From: an uncultured Rikenellaceae bacterium
Lineage (GTDB): Bacteria > Bacteroidota > Bacteroidia > Bacteroidales > Rikenellaceae
Length of the DNA stretch: 13,801 nt
Reading direction: 5' to 3'
Assembly (NCBI GenBank): GCA_947054185.1
Contig: CAMRVW010000044.1
Coordinates: 1-13,801 of the forward strand
A program made the position numbers and the translations under genes. This document shows, piece by piece, positions 1 through 7,700 of the stretch (the first letter of the stretch is position 1; each line of letters opens with the position of its first letter). The notes under the pieces were generated by a model, which had not been told where the DNA came from, searched no databases, and saw only the letters and a program-made list of their open reading frames with translations.

Positions 1-2
1 GC

Positions 3-938
3 CACGCCGACTATGTGAAGAACATGGTTACCGGTGCCGCTCAGATGGACGGTGCCATCCTCGTGGTTGCCGCAACTGACGGTCCCATGCCCCAGACCAA
101 CGAGCATGTGCTTTTGGCTCGTCAGGTGAACGTTCCCCGTATCGTTGTGTTCTTGAACAAGTGCGATATGGTTGACGACCCCGAGATGCTTGACCTCGTT
201 GAGATGGAGGTACGCGAGCTTCTCAACAAATACAACTTCGACGGTGACAACGCCCCCATCATCAAGGGTTCTGCCCTCGGTGGTCTTAACGGCGAGGCAC
301 AGTGGGAAGACAAAATTATGGAGCTCATGGATGCGGTTGACGCATACATCCCCATCCCCGTTCGTGAGAACGAGAAGCCTTTCCTTATGCCCGTTGAGGA
401 CGTGTTCTCTATCACCGGTCGTGGTACTGTGCTTACCGGCCGTATCGAGACAGGTGTCATCCATGTCGGTGATCCCGTTGAGATCATCGGTTTGGGCGAG
501 AAACCCAAGACTTCGACTTGTACCGGTGTCGAGATGTTCCGTAAACTTCTCGATGAGGGTGAAGCAGGTGACAACGTCGGTTTGTTGATGCGTGGTATTG
601 ATAAGAAAGAGGTTAAGCGCGGTATGGTCGTTGCCAAACCCGGTTCTATCACTCCCCACACCAAGTTCGAGGCTGAGGTTTATATCTTGAAGAAAGAGGA
701 GGGTGGTCGTCACACTCCGTTCAAGAACCACTATCGTCCCCAGTTCTATCTCCGTACGCTCGACGTTACCGGTGAGGTCTCTCTCCCCGCAGGCGTTGAC
801 GTGGTGATGCCCGGTGACAACGTGACCATCAGCGTTGAGTTGATCTATCCGGTTGCAATCAACATCGGTCTCCGTTTCGCAATCCGCGAGGGTGGTCGTA
901 CGGTTGGTGCAGGTCAGATCACCAAGATCATCGAGTAA
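3..938 (+). CDS. tuf: Elongation factor Tu, 5'-truncated by window edge
   Basis: EF-Tu is the GTPase that delivers aminoacyl-tRNA to the ribosomal A site in the cytoplasm. The first base of the window lies inside the gene: the open frame continues to the left edge and the first complete codon is the His of the G3 motif (D-x-P-G-H), the catalytic histidine known from E. coli EF-Tu (His84). The remaining 311 residues fit a full protein of about 395. The G4 motif NKCD is encoded at 156-167, and the G5 SAL motif follows. Domains 2 and 3 are complete, ending in the usual conserved region with GGRTVGAGQ before a TAA stop. The GTG at 15 is an internal valine, not a start. Isoleucine is almost always ATC, unlike the rpoBC genes downstream, which suits very high expression. 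The gene is followed by tRNA-Trp and secE, as is typical for Bacteroidota. Confidence 0.98.
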   Translation, partial: HADYVKNMVTGAAQMDGAILVVAATDGPMPQTNEHVLLARQVNVPRIVVFLNKCDMVDDPEMLDLVEMEVRELLNKYNFDGDNAPIIKGSALGGLNGEAQWEDKIMELMDAVDAYIPIPVRENEKPFLMPVEDVFSITGRGTVLTGRIETGVIHVGDPVEIIGLGEKPKTSTCTGVEMFRKLLDEGEAGDNVGLLMRGIDKKEVKRGMVVAKPGSITPHTKFEAEVYILKKEEGGRHTPFKNHYRPQFYLRTLDVTGEVSLPAGVDVVMPGDNVTISVELIYPVAINIGLRFAIREGGRTVGAGQITKIIE

Positions 939-956
939 TTTCGACCTATCTATAAT

Positions 957-984
957 TGTGTGGCGGCGCGTGTCCCGCCACACA
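957..984 (+). promoter_or_regulatory. Hairpin between tuf and tRNA-Trp
   Basis: A perfect 10-bp inverted repeat (TGTGTGGCGG at 957-966 and CCGCCACACA at 975-984) with an 8-base loop lies 18 bases after the tuf stop and ends 5 bases before the tRNA. No T-run follows (only TT then CATA), so it is not a textbook intrinsic terminator. It may instead be a partial attenuator, a 3' stabiliser of tuf mRNA, or a processing signal that helps release the tRNA from the tuf-trnW-secE transcript. The stem is seen directly; the role is inferred. Confidence 0.55.
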
Positions 985-989
985 TTCAT

Positions 990-1060
990 ACGAGTGTAGT
1001 TCAAGGGCAGAATAGTGGTCTCCAAAACCATTGATGGGAGTTCGAATCTCTCCACTCGTG
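990..1060 (+). tRNA. trnW: tRNA-Trp (anticodon CCA)
   Basis: A complete 71-base cloverleaf can be folded by eye. The acceptor stem is ACGAGTG (990-996) with CACTCGT (1053-1059). The D arm is GTTC/GAAT around a loop containing GGG. The anticodon stem is GTGGT/ACCAT around the loop CTCCAAA, with anticodon CCA at 1022-1024. The T arm is GGGAG/CTCTC around TTCGAAT. The discriminator base is G1060, as usual for bacterial tRNA-Trp. The 3' CCA tail is not encoded (G is followed by CAAG), so it must be added by the CCA-adding enzyme. The gene sits between tuf and secE, the usual place for this tRNA in Bacteroidota, and is presumably processed from the operon transcript. Confidence 0.97.
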
Positions 1061-1079
1061 CAAGAAAAAGATTAATAAA

Positions 1080-1283
1080 ATGAAGCTTATACAATACGTC
1101 AAGGACTCTTACAGAGAGCTTGTTGACAAAGTGAGTTGGCCGTCAGTCAATCAGCTTCGTAACTCGGCAATAGTTGTCATGGTTGCTTCCCTGCTTTTTG
1201 CCCTTGTTATAGTTGCGATGGACCAATCGTTTGAAAACATAATGAAGACTGTTTACAGTCTTCTTTACACCTCTGCAAACTAA
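1080..1283 (+). CDS. secE: Preprotein translocase subunit SecE
   Basis: SecE is the small clamp-like subunit of the SecYEG channel in the inner membrane and stabilises SecY. The product has 67 residues and the short single-span form typical of many bacteria. An amphipathic N-terminal helix carries the family motif ELVDKVSWPS (residues 13-22), followed by one hydrophobic membrane segment at about residues 29-47. The ATG at 1080 is preceded by the A-rich leader AAAAAGATTAATAAA with no Shine-Dalgarno sequence, as is normal for Bacteroidota. The gene lies 19 bases after tRNA-Trp and 6 bases before nusG, so secE and nusG are likely transcribed together. Confidence 0.96.
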   Translation: MKLIQYVKDSYRELVDKVSWPSVNQLRNSAIVVMVASLLFALVIVAMDQSFENIMKTVYSLLYTSAN

Positions 1284-1289
1284 TCGGAA

Positions 1290-1847
1290 ATGGGCGAGAC
1301 ACTGGAAAAACAATGGTACGTTCTGCGTGCCATCGGTGGTAAGGAGAAGAAAGTCAAGGAGTACGTCGAGGCGGAAATCCGTAATCGCGGTCTTCAAGAC
1401 ATGGTTTCACAGGTTCTCATTCCCACGGAGAAGGTTTACCAGATACGCGGCGGTAAGAAGATCTCCAAAGAGAGAATTTCTTATCCCGGTTATGTGCTTG
1501 TGGAGGCTGTGCTCGAAGGCGAGGTTCCTTATATTCTTCGCAATTCGCCTAATGTCTTAGGCTTCCTGGGCGATCCTAACGATGTCACACTCGGAGCGAT
1601 ACCCCTTCGTCCCGCAGAGGTGAACCGTATATTGGGTCGTGTGGACGAGATGGCGACAAGCGAAGAAATTAACGAGACTCCTTTCCTCGTCGGTGAAGTC
1701 GTTAAGTTGAACGACGGGCCTTTCGCCACACTCAACGGCGTTATAGAGGAGGTTGACAATGAGCGTAAAAAACTTATCGTCAGCGTTAAGATATTCGGGC
1801 GTAAGACTCCTATGGAGTTGAGCTTTGTTCAAGTTGAAAAAGAATAA
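1290..1847 (+). CDS. nusG: Transcription elongation/antitermination factor NusG
   Basis: NusG binds the RNA polymerase clamp, modulates pausing, and links polymerase to Rho or to the leading ribosome. The 185-residue product shows the NGN domain at about residues 8-115 (start KQWYVLRAIGGKEKKVKEYV, later YPGYVLVE at 65-72) and a C-terminal KOW domain from about 133 (VGEVVKLNDGPFATLNG, then the strand IVSVKIFGRKTPMELSF). Length and domain order match ordinary bacterial NusG, without the large insert seen in some lineages. The start ATG lies 6 bases after the secE stop, and the next gene begins 16 bases after the nusG stop. It sits in the operon that also encodes its target subunits RpoB and RpoC. 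Confidence 0.97.
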   Translation: MGETLEKQWYVLRAIGGKEKKVKEYVEAEIRNRGLQDMVSQVLIPTEKVYQIRGGKKISKERISYPGYVLVEAVLEGEVPYILRNSPNVLGFLGDPNDVTLGAIPLRPAEVNRILGRVDEMATSEEINETPFLVGEVVKLNDGPFATLNGVIEEVDNERKKLIVSVKIFGRKTPMELSFVQVEKE

Positions 1848-1863
1848 CTAAATTTTAATTATC

Positions 1864-2307
1864 ATGGCAAAAGAGGTTGCTGCGTTAATTAAACTGCAAA
1901 TCAAAGGTGGTGCTGCCAATCCTTCGCCTCCTGTGGGTCCTGCCCTGGGTGCCAAGGGTGTCAACATCATGGACTTTTGTAAGCAGTTTAACGCAAGGAC
2001 TCAAGATAAGGCAGGGAAAGTTCTCCCTGTAATTATCACTGTTTATAGTGATAAATCGTTTGAATTTATCATCAAACAGCCGCCTGTCGCCGTTCAGATT
2101 AAGGAAGCTGCCAAGATTCAGTCCGGATCGAAAGAGCCTAACCGTAAAAAGGTCGGTTCGATCACCTGGGATCAGGTCAAAGCGATTGCCGAGAGCAAGA
2201 TGGCCGATATGAACTGCTTTACCGTCGAGTCAGCCATGAAGCTGGTTGCCGGTACTGCAAGGAGTATGGGCGTTAAGGTCGAAGGCGAATTTCCTTCTAA
2301 TTTGTAA
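1864..2307 (+). CDS. rplK: 50S ribosomal protein L11
   Basis: L11 (uL11) binds 23S rRNA in the GTPase-associated centre and helps coordinate elongation and release factors. The 147-residue product begins with the conserved N-terminal domain including LQIKGGAANPSPPVGPALGA (12-31). Its proline-rich part is where thiostrepton-type antibiotics act in other bacteria. The C-terminal rRNA-binding domain ends with TARSMGVKVEG (131-141). The length is standard. The ATG is preceded by the A/T-rich leader CTAAATTTTAATTATC with no Shine-Dalgarno motif. The 22 bases before rplA are also A-rich. I see no obvious L1-binding operator in the 16-base leader. Confidence 0.98.
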   Translation: MAKEVAALIKLQIKGGAANPSPPVGPALGAKGVNIMDFCKQFNARTQDKAGKVLPVIITVYSDKSFEFIIKQPPVAVQIKEAAKIQSGSKEPNRKKVGSITWDQVKAIAESKMADMNCFTVESAMKLVAGTARSMGVKVEGEFPSNL

Positions 2308-2329
2308 CTGAAAACTCGATCACAAAATC

Positions 2330-3025
2330 ATGAGTAAGCTGACTAAAAATCAAAAAATCGCCTTTTCCAAGATTGAGCCGGGTAAGATGTACAAGGCCTC
2401 TGAGGCGTCTGAGCTCGTAAAGGAGGTATCCTTCACCAAGTTCGATGCTTCTGTGGATGTTGACATACGTTTGGGTGTCGATCCCCGTAAGGCCAATCAA
2501 ATGGTAAGGGGCGTTGTCACTCTCCCTCATGGTACAGGTAAGCAAACGCGCGTGTTGGTGCTTTGTACTCCCGACAAGGAGGCAGAGGCCACTGCAGCGG
2601 GCGCTGACTTTGTGGGTCTCGATGACTATATCGAAAAAATCAAAGGTGGTTGGACCGATATAGATGTAATAATCACAACTCCCACCGTAATGGCTAAAGT
2701 GGGTGCGCTGGGTCGCATCCTTGGTCCGCGCGGGCTTATGCCCAACCCCAAGACCGGTACCGTTACGATGGATGTGGCCAAAGCGGTAACAGAGGTGAAA
2801 GCCGGTAAGATCGACTTCAAGGTCGACAAATACGGTATCGTTCACTCTCGCATAGGCAAGGTATCTTTCTCGTCAACCCAGTTGTCGGAAAACCTCAAAG
2901 AGTTTGTCAACGTGGTTCTCAAACTCAAGCCTCAAGCCGTTAAGGGTACTTATGTGAAAAGCATTTATATCTCTTCCACGATGAGTCCCGGTATTCAGAT
3001 CGACCCTAAATCAGTTGAGAACTAA
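2330..3025 (+). CDS. rplA: 50S ribosomal protein L1
   Basis: L1 (uL1) forms the mobile L1 stalk of the large subunit, which helps deacylated tRNA leave the E site. In many bacteria it also represses its own rplK-rplA mRNA. The 231-residue product is full length. It shows the two-domain family pattern with the signature ILGPRGLMPNPKTGTVT at residues 130-146 and a conserved end (STMSPGIQIDP at 216-226). The ATG at 2330 follows the leader CTCGATCACAAAATC. The spacing to rplJ is 21 A-rich bases. That is too short to hold the L10 leader found upstream of rplJ in several other phyla. Confidence 0.98.
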   Translation: MSKLTKNQKIAFSKIEPGKMYKASEASELVKEVSFTKFDASVDVDIRLGVDPRKANQMVRGVVTLPHGTGKQTRVLVLCTPDKEAEATAAGADFVGLDDYIEKIKGGWTDIDVIITTPTVMAKVGALGRILGPRGLMPNPKTGTVTMDVAKAVTEVKAGKIDFKVDKYGIVHSRIGKVSFSSTQLSENLKEFVNVVLKLKPQAVKGTYVKSIYISSTMSPGIQIDPKSVEN

Positions 3026-3046
3026 TAAAAATCACCTGAAAAAATC

Positions 3047-3568
3047 ATGAAAAGGGAAGAAAAGACAATAATCATAAACTCTCTTGCCGAAAAGCTCGGT
3101 CAGTATCCTCACTTTTATGTAACGGATATTGAGGCTTTGGACGCGGCTCAGACTGCCAAACTCCGTCGTCTCTGCTTTGAGAAGAACGTGCGTTTGGTCG
3201 TTGCCAAGAACACCTTGTTTACCAAGGCGCTCGAGCAGGTGGAAAAAGCGGATGCCGAGTTGGTGGCAACCCTTAAGGGTTCGACCTCTATCATGTTCGC
3301 CGAGACGGGTAATGTGCCCGCCAAGATAATAAAGGAGTTCAGAGAATCTTGCGATAAGCCCGTGATTAAGGCTGCCTATGTTGACGAATGCGTCTATATC
3401 GGCGACAATAATCTGGAGACGCTTGTCAACATCAAGTCTCGCGAAGAGCTTATCGGCGACATCGTTGCTTTGCTCCAGTCTCCGGCCAAAAACGTCATCT
3501 CTGCTCTCAAATCGAGCGGTGGCAAAGTTGCCGGTTTGGTCAAGACTCTCTCGGAAAGAGCAGAGTAA
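3047..3568 (+). CDS. rplJ: 50S ribosomal protein L10
   Basis: L10 (uL10) is the base of the L12 stalk: its N-terminal domain binds 23S rRNA and its long C-terminal helix carries the L12 dimers. The 173-residue product matches the usual length. The N-terminal part contains the typical segments NVRLVVAKNTLFTKAL (47-62) and LKGSTSIMF (76-84). The C-terminal end (about 135-173, ALLQSPAKNVISALKSS onward) is the helical L12-binding tail. The ATG at 3047 follows CACCTGAAAAAATC, without a ribosome binding site. rplL normally follows within tens of bases; here 596 bases intervene. Confidence 0.97.
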   Translation: MKREEKTIIINSLAEKLGQYPHFYVTDIEALDAAQTAKLRRLCFEKNVRLVVAKNTLFTKALEQVEKADAELVATLKGSTSIMFAETGNVPAKIIKEFRESCDKPVIKAAYVDECVYIGDNNLETLVNIKSREELIGDIVALLQSPAKNVISALKSSGGKVAGLVKTLSERAE

Positions 3569-4164
3569 TACCGCGAGGGGCAAAATTTCGGATGGCGGAA
3601 GTCGAAAGTCCGGATGCCGGGCGGATTATGGTCGGGATGGCAGATGTTCGGCTGTCGCTGTTTAAAGCGGGAGCATGAAGCAAAAGCCGGTAAGACCGTC
3701 GCTGTAAAGGCAGAGCCGGGCACAAGACTTCAGTCGGATGCAAACAAAAAGGTGAAAACAGGGCCTTCTTTCGTGTGGAATGTCACCGCCAAGGCGACAT
3801 TCGTCCAAGAGCCTGAATCTATGTGACGTTTTGGTTGCACAACCAAGGTATGCAAAGCGGGCGTAAATCTTCCGAAGAGACCGGCGGCATAAGGTTGCGG
3901 GTTTAACGGAGGCTCGAAAAGGAGAGATGGCTGACAAGTCGGTCGTATGCCGGAAAAGGACAAAGATCGCAGGGTTCATCTTGATGATGCAACGGTCCGA
4001 AAACAGACAACAGGCACTAAGGGTCACAGACGCAGGCTCCGTAAAGAGTGAAAAGCGGCTTTAAGGCCTTTTAAAAGAGCGGCGGAGATAATCCGCCAGA
4101 ATAAGAAAAAGAACGCCTTAAAAGGCAAATAAACATTTTTGAAAACATTAAAACAGACAATAAA
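3569..4164 (+). ncRNA. Candidate structured RNA or long rplL leader in the rplJ-rplL spacer
   Basis: This 596-base spacer carries no convincing gene in any frame; the short open frames in it have no recognisable domains. A hand count of 3601-4080 gives about 60% purines and only about 19% T. Visible hairpins are CGGA/TCCG near 3596-3612, GAATGTC/GACATTC (3778-3784 and 3795-3801) and TTGGTT/AACCAA around a GCAC loop (3831-3846). Longer-range complements include GCCGGT (3686-3691) with ACCGGC (3880-3885), and ACGGAG (3905-3910) with CTCCGT (4036-4041). The 3' part forms the nested structure listed separately. Because it lies inside the operon it must be co-transcribed unless there is an internal promoter. 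It could be a long rplL-specific leader, a separately processed RNA, or a degenerate insertion. I do not recognise a known RNA family. Structure is partly seen; function is unknown. Confidence 0.35.
4061..4126 (+). promoter_or_regulatory. Nested inverted-repeat structure before the rplL leader
   Basis: GCCTTTTAA (4066-4074) can pair with TTAAAAGGC (4118-4126), enclosing a second stem GGCGGA (4081-4086) with TCCGCC (4092-4097) and a GATAA loop. An alternative outer pairing also exists: TTAAGGC (4061-4067) with GCCTTAA (4115-4121). The two outer pairings share bases and cannot form together. The structure ends 38 bases before the rplL start, leaving an unstructured A-rich initiation region. It may set rplL translation, define an mRNA 5' end after processing, or bind a ribosomal protein. 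The pairings are seen; the role is inferred. Confidence 0.45.
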
Positions 4165-4539
4165 ATGGCAGATGTTAAGAAAATCGCTGAGGAGTTGGTA
4201 AACTTGACAGTTAAAGAAGTAAACGAACTCGCTTCCATCCTTAAAGAGGAGTATGGTATTGAGCCCGCTGCGGCAGCTGTTGCAGTTGCGGCACCTGTTG
4301 CAGGTGGTGCAGAAGCAGCCGCTGAAAAGACATCATTCGACGTGATTCTTAAATCGGCCGGTGCTGCCAAACTTCAGGTCGTTAAAGTTGTTAAAGAGCT
4401 TACCGGCCTTGGTCTTAAAGAGGCTAAAGATTTGGTTGACGGTGCTCCCAAGACCCTTAAGGAAGGTGTTGCCAAAGAGGAAGCCGAGCATCTTAAGGCT
4501 CAACTCGAAGAGGCAGGCGCTGAAGTTGAAGTTAAGTAA
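4165..4539 (+). CDS. rplL: 50S ribosomal protein L7/L12
   Basis: L12 (bL12) forms the flexible stalk that recruits translation GTPases; it is the only ribosomal protein present in several copies per ribosome. The 124-residue product shows an N-terminal dimerisation and L10-binding domain (about 1-33), an alanine-rich hinge (about 34-54), and the globular C-terminal domain with the factor-binding helix segment GLGLKEAKDLVDGAPK (81-96). The ATG at 4165 is preceded by the A-rich leader AACATTAAAACAGACAATAAA with no Shine-Dalgarno motif. The gene is isolated on both sides by longer spacers than elsewhere in the operon: 596 bases upstream and 233 bases downstream, each with strong secondary structure. 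This fits separate control of L12 amount. Confidence 0.98.
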   Translation: MADVKKIAEELVNLTVKEVNELASILKEEYGIEPAAAAVAVAAPVAGGAEAAAEKTSFDVILKSAGAAKLQVVKVVKELTGLGLKEAKDLVDGAPKTLKEGVAKEEAEHLKAQLEEAGAEVEVK

Positions 4540-4559
4540 ATTTCTCCTTGAAGGATGGT

Positions 4560-4590
4560 CGGGGAGAGACCTTTTCCCCGTCTTTTCCTC
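4560..4590 (+). terminator. First terminator-like hairpin after rplL
   Basis: CGGGGA (4560-4565) pairs with TCCCCG (4575-4580) around a 9-base loop, followed by the T-rich stretch TCTTTTCCTC. The stem is short and the T-run interrupted, so termination would be partial. A competing hairpin, GGTC (4557-4560) with GACC (4568-4571), overlaps its 5' arm. It begins 20 bases after the rplL stop. It is best read as an attenuator or mRNA 3'-end stabiliser within the operon. Confidence 0.5.
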
Positions 4591-4598
4591 AATAAACA

Positions 4599-4640
4599 GG
4601 TATAGAGTCTATGAAAATAGTCTCTATGCCTTTTTCTTGT
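4599..4640 (+). terminator. Second, stronger intrinsic terminator/attenuator between rplL and rpoB
   Basis: GGTATAGAG (4599-4607) pairs with CTCTATGCC (4622-4630) with one G-T pair. After a T-T mismatch, CTAT pairs with ATAG around a GAAA tetraloop. The stem is followed at once by TTTTTCTTGT. This has the form of a rho-independent terminator placed 142 bases before the rpoB start. An attenuator in the equivalent position lowers rpoBC expression relative to the ribosomal genes in E. coli. The same job is inferred here, with readthrough needed to express rpoBC unless a promoter lies in 4641-4772; I could not identify one. Confidence 0.75.
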
Positions 4641-4772
4641 CTTAAATGAATTGCTCCAAGTCGTCGGGTTTTTAGATGACTGTTAACTAAAAGTATATCA
4701 GTTTTTTATAGGCTCGATATGCCGTGTTTCGACGGCAAAAAACAAAAGAAACTTCAACAAATCTTGGATATA

Positions 4773-7700
4773 ATGTCTAATACAACCAATCAACGAGTGA
4801 GCTTCTCATCGATAAGCAATCGGATGCCCTATCCCGACTTTCTTGAGATTCAGCTCAAATCATTCCATGATTTTTTTCAGCTTGACACAACTCCCGAAAA
4901 TCGTTTGAACGAGGGGTTGTACAAGGTCTTTTTGGAGAATTTCCCGATCACCGACACTCGCAATAACTTCGTGCTCGAATTTATCGATTATTATGTCGAT
5001 CCTCCCCGTTATACCATAGAGGAGTGTTTGGAGCGTGGTCTTACATACAGTGTGCCTCTTAAGGCGAAACTGAAACTTTATTGTACCGACCCGGAGCACG
5101 AAGATTTCGATACAGTTGTTCAGGATGTCTATTTCGGCATGGTGCCCTATATGACTTCTCGCGGTACGTTCGTCATAAACGGCGCCGAGCGTGTCATCGT
5201 GTCGCAGCTTCACCGTTCGCCCGGCGTGTTCTTCGGCCAGAGCGTACACTCCAACGGCACCAAGCTCTATTCTGCGCGCATAATACCGTTCAAGGGTTCG
5301 TGGATAGAGTTTGCCACCGACATCAACAACGTGATGTATGCCTATATCGACCGCAAGAAGAAGCTTCCCGTGACCACACTGTTGCGTGCGATAGGCTTCG
5401 AGAGCGACAGCATGATACTTGCCATTTTCGATTTGGCCGATGAGGTTAAGGTGAACAAGTCGAATCTGAAAAAGGTTATAGGCAGGAAGTTGGCAGCCCG
5501 TGTATTGAAGAGCTGGGTTGAAGATTTTGTCGACGAGGACACCGGCGAGGTTGTATCCATAGAGCGTAACGACGTTCTCATAGAGCGTGAGGTTATACTC
5601 GAAGAGGAGCATATAGATGCGATACTCGACTCGGGCGCCAAGTCGATACTTGTATATAAAGACGGCCAGAACAGTGCCGATTACACCATTGTATCCAATA
5701 CGTTACAGAAAGACCCCTGCAACTCTGAGAAAGAGGCGGTGGTTTACATATACAGGCAGTTGCGTAACTCCGAGCCGCCCGACGAGGCCACGGCGCGTGA
5801 CGTTATCGACAAGCTCTTCTTCTCTGACAAGCGTTACGACCTGGGAGAGGTGGGGCGTTACAGGTTGAACAAGAAGCTCGACAACGACATCGATCCGTCG
5901 ATACGCGTCCTTACCAAAGAGGACATGATATCGATCATCAAATATCTTATCAACCTCATCAACTCGAAGACCGATGTGGACGATATCGACCACCTGAGCA
6001 ACCGTCGTGTGCGCACGGTGGGCGAGCAGCTGGCCAACCAGTTCTCTGTGGGTTTCGCCCGCATGGCCCGCACCATACGCGAGAGGATGAATGTGCGTGA
6101 CAACGAGGTCTTCACACCCGTCGACCTTATCAACGCCAAGACGCTGTCGTCTGTCATCAACTCGTTCTTCGGTACCAACCAGCTCTCGCAGTTCATGGAC
6201 CAGACCAACCCGTTGGCCGAGATGACCCACAAGCGTCGTATGTCGGCGTTGGGTCCCGGCGGTCTCTCGCGCGAGCGTGCAGGCTTCGAGGTGCGCGACG
6301 TCCATTACACCCACTATGGCCGCCTCTGTCCCATAGAGACGCCTGAGGGTCCCAATATCGGTCTTATATCGTCCATGTGCGTCTATGCCAAGGTCAGCGA
6401 CATGGGCTTTATCGAGACACCCTATCGCCGTGTTGTCGACGGCAAGGTTGACATGAGCCCCTCGGGTATCGTTTACCTGTCGGCCGAAGAGGAGGAGGGC
6501 CTTGTGATAGCTCAGGCCAGCGCCCCTGTCGATAAAGATGGTAACTTCCTGGAACCCAACGCCATAAAAGCCCGCTTGGGCGGTGACTTCCCCACGGTGT
6601 CGGCTCAGGAGGTGCAGATGATGGACGTGGCTCCAAACCAGATAGCCTCTATCGCCGCATCGCTCATTCCCTTCCTCGAGCATGACGACGCCAACCGTGC
6701 GCTCATGGGATCTAACATGATGCGCCAGGCCGTTCCTCTCATCAAATGCGAGGCTCCCATCGTGGGTACCGGTCTGGAGGGCGACGTGATACGCGACAGC
6801 CGTGTTCAGATAGTGGCCGAGCGTGAGGGCGAGGTGGTATTCTCGGATGCCACCCAGATACATGTCAAATATGACGTCACCGAAGAGGAACGCTTCGTCA
6901 GCTTCGACCCCGAGGTGACCGTATATAATCTGCCCAAGTATCGCAAGACCAACCAGAACACCTCCATAACCCTCAAACCCATCGTCCGCAAGGGCGACAA
7001 GTTGGTCAAAGGTCAGATCATGACCCAGGGTTACTCCACCGAGAACGGCGAGCTTGCCTTGGGACGCAACCTTAAGGTGGCCTTCATGCCCTGGCAGGGT
7101 TACAACTTCGAGGATGCCATCGTGATATCGGAGCGACTGGTGCGCGACGACGTGTACACCTCGGTTCATGTCGAAGAGTATATAATGGAGGTGCGCGATA
7201 CCAAGCGCGGTATGGAGGAGCTTACCTCAGACATACCCAACGTCAGCGAGGACGCCACCCGCGACCTTGACGACAACGGTATCATACGCATAGGTGCCAT
7301 TGTCGGCCCCGGCGATATACTCGTCGGTAAGATCACCCCCAAGGGCGAGAGCGACCCCTCGGCCGAGGAGAAGCTCCTCCGCGCCATCTTCGGCGACAAG
7401 GCCGGCGATGTGAAAGACGCCTCTTTGAAGGCGTCGCCCTCGCTGCACGGCGTCGTGATAGACAAGAAGCTGTTCAGTCGCGCCAATAAAGACTCCAAGA
7501 AGGTCAAACAGGCCGAGAAGAGCCTGCTTGAGCGTGTGGACGCTCAGTTCCAGGCAGGTGTCGAAGAGCTTATGAAGATATTGGTCGGCAAGCTCATGAC
7601 CCTGGTGGGCGGCACTCAGTCGCATGCGATCACCGATTACCTGGGCACGGAGCTTTACCCTGCCGGCACGGTATTCTCGGAAAAGATGCTGCTCGGTGTC

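Noticed and set aside
3026..3046. L10 leader upstream of rplJ
   Set aside because: The rplA-rplJ gap is only 21 A-rich bases and cannot hold that structure.
3590..4045. Possible RNase P RNA: GAAAGTCCGG near 3604 and ACAGACGCAGGCTCCG near 4026 faintly resemble its conserved blocks
   Set aside because: The canonical blocks are not matched exactly and the conserved regions between them are missing; Bacteroidota RNase P RNA is much better conserved than this.
3569..4164. Group I or group II intron
   Set aside because: I could not find a convincing domain V hairpin, core P/Q/R/S elements or an intron-encoded protein.
4719..4772. Upstream in-frame ATG of rpoB adding 18 residues
   Set aside because: The extra N-terminal segment does not look like RpoB, while ATG 4773 gives the family's usual start and length.
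4641..4772. Bacteroidota-type promoter (-33 TTTG, -7 TAnnTTTG) for rpoB
   Set aside because: No pair of boxes at suitable spacing could be found; TTG at 4653 with TAGATGAC downstream is too weak to call. A similar weak -7 match before rplL (CATTTTTG, 4134-4141) lacks a -33 partner.
5703..7169. Long antisense ORF (488 codons) within rpoB, and a similar one at 10421-11608 within rpoC
   Set aside because: Both are complements of highly conserved coding sequence and show no independent protein family features; they arise from codon bias of the true genes.
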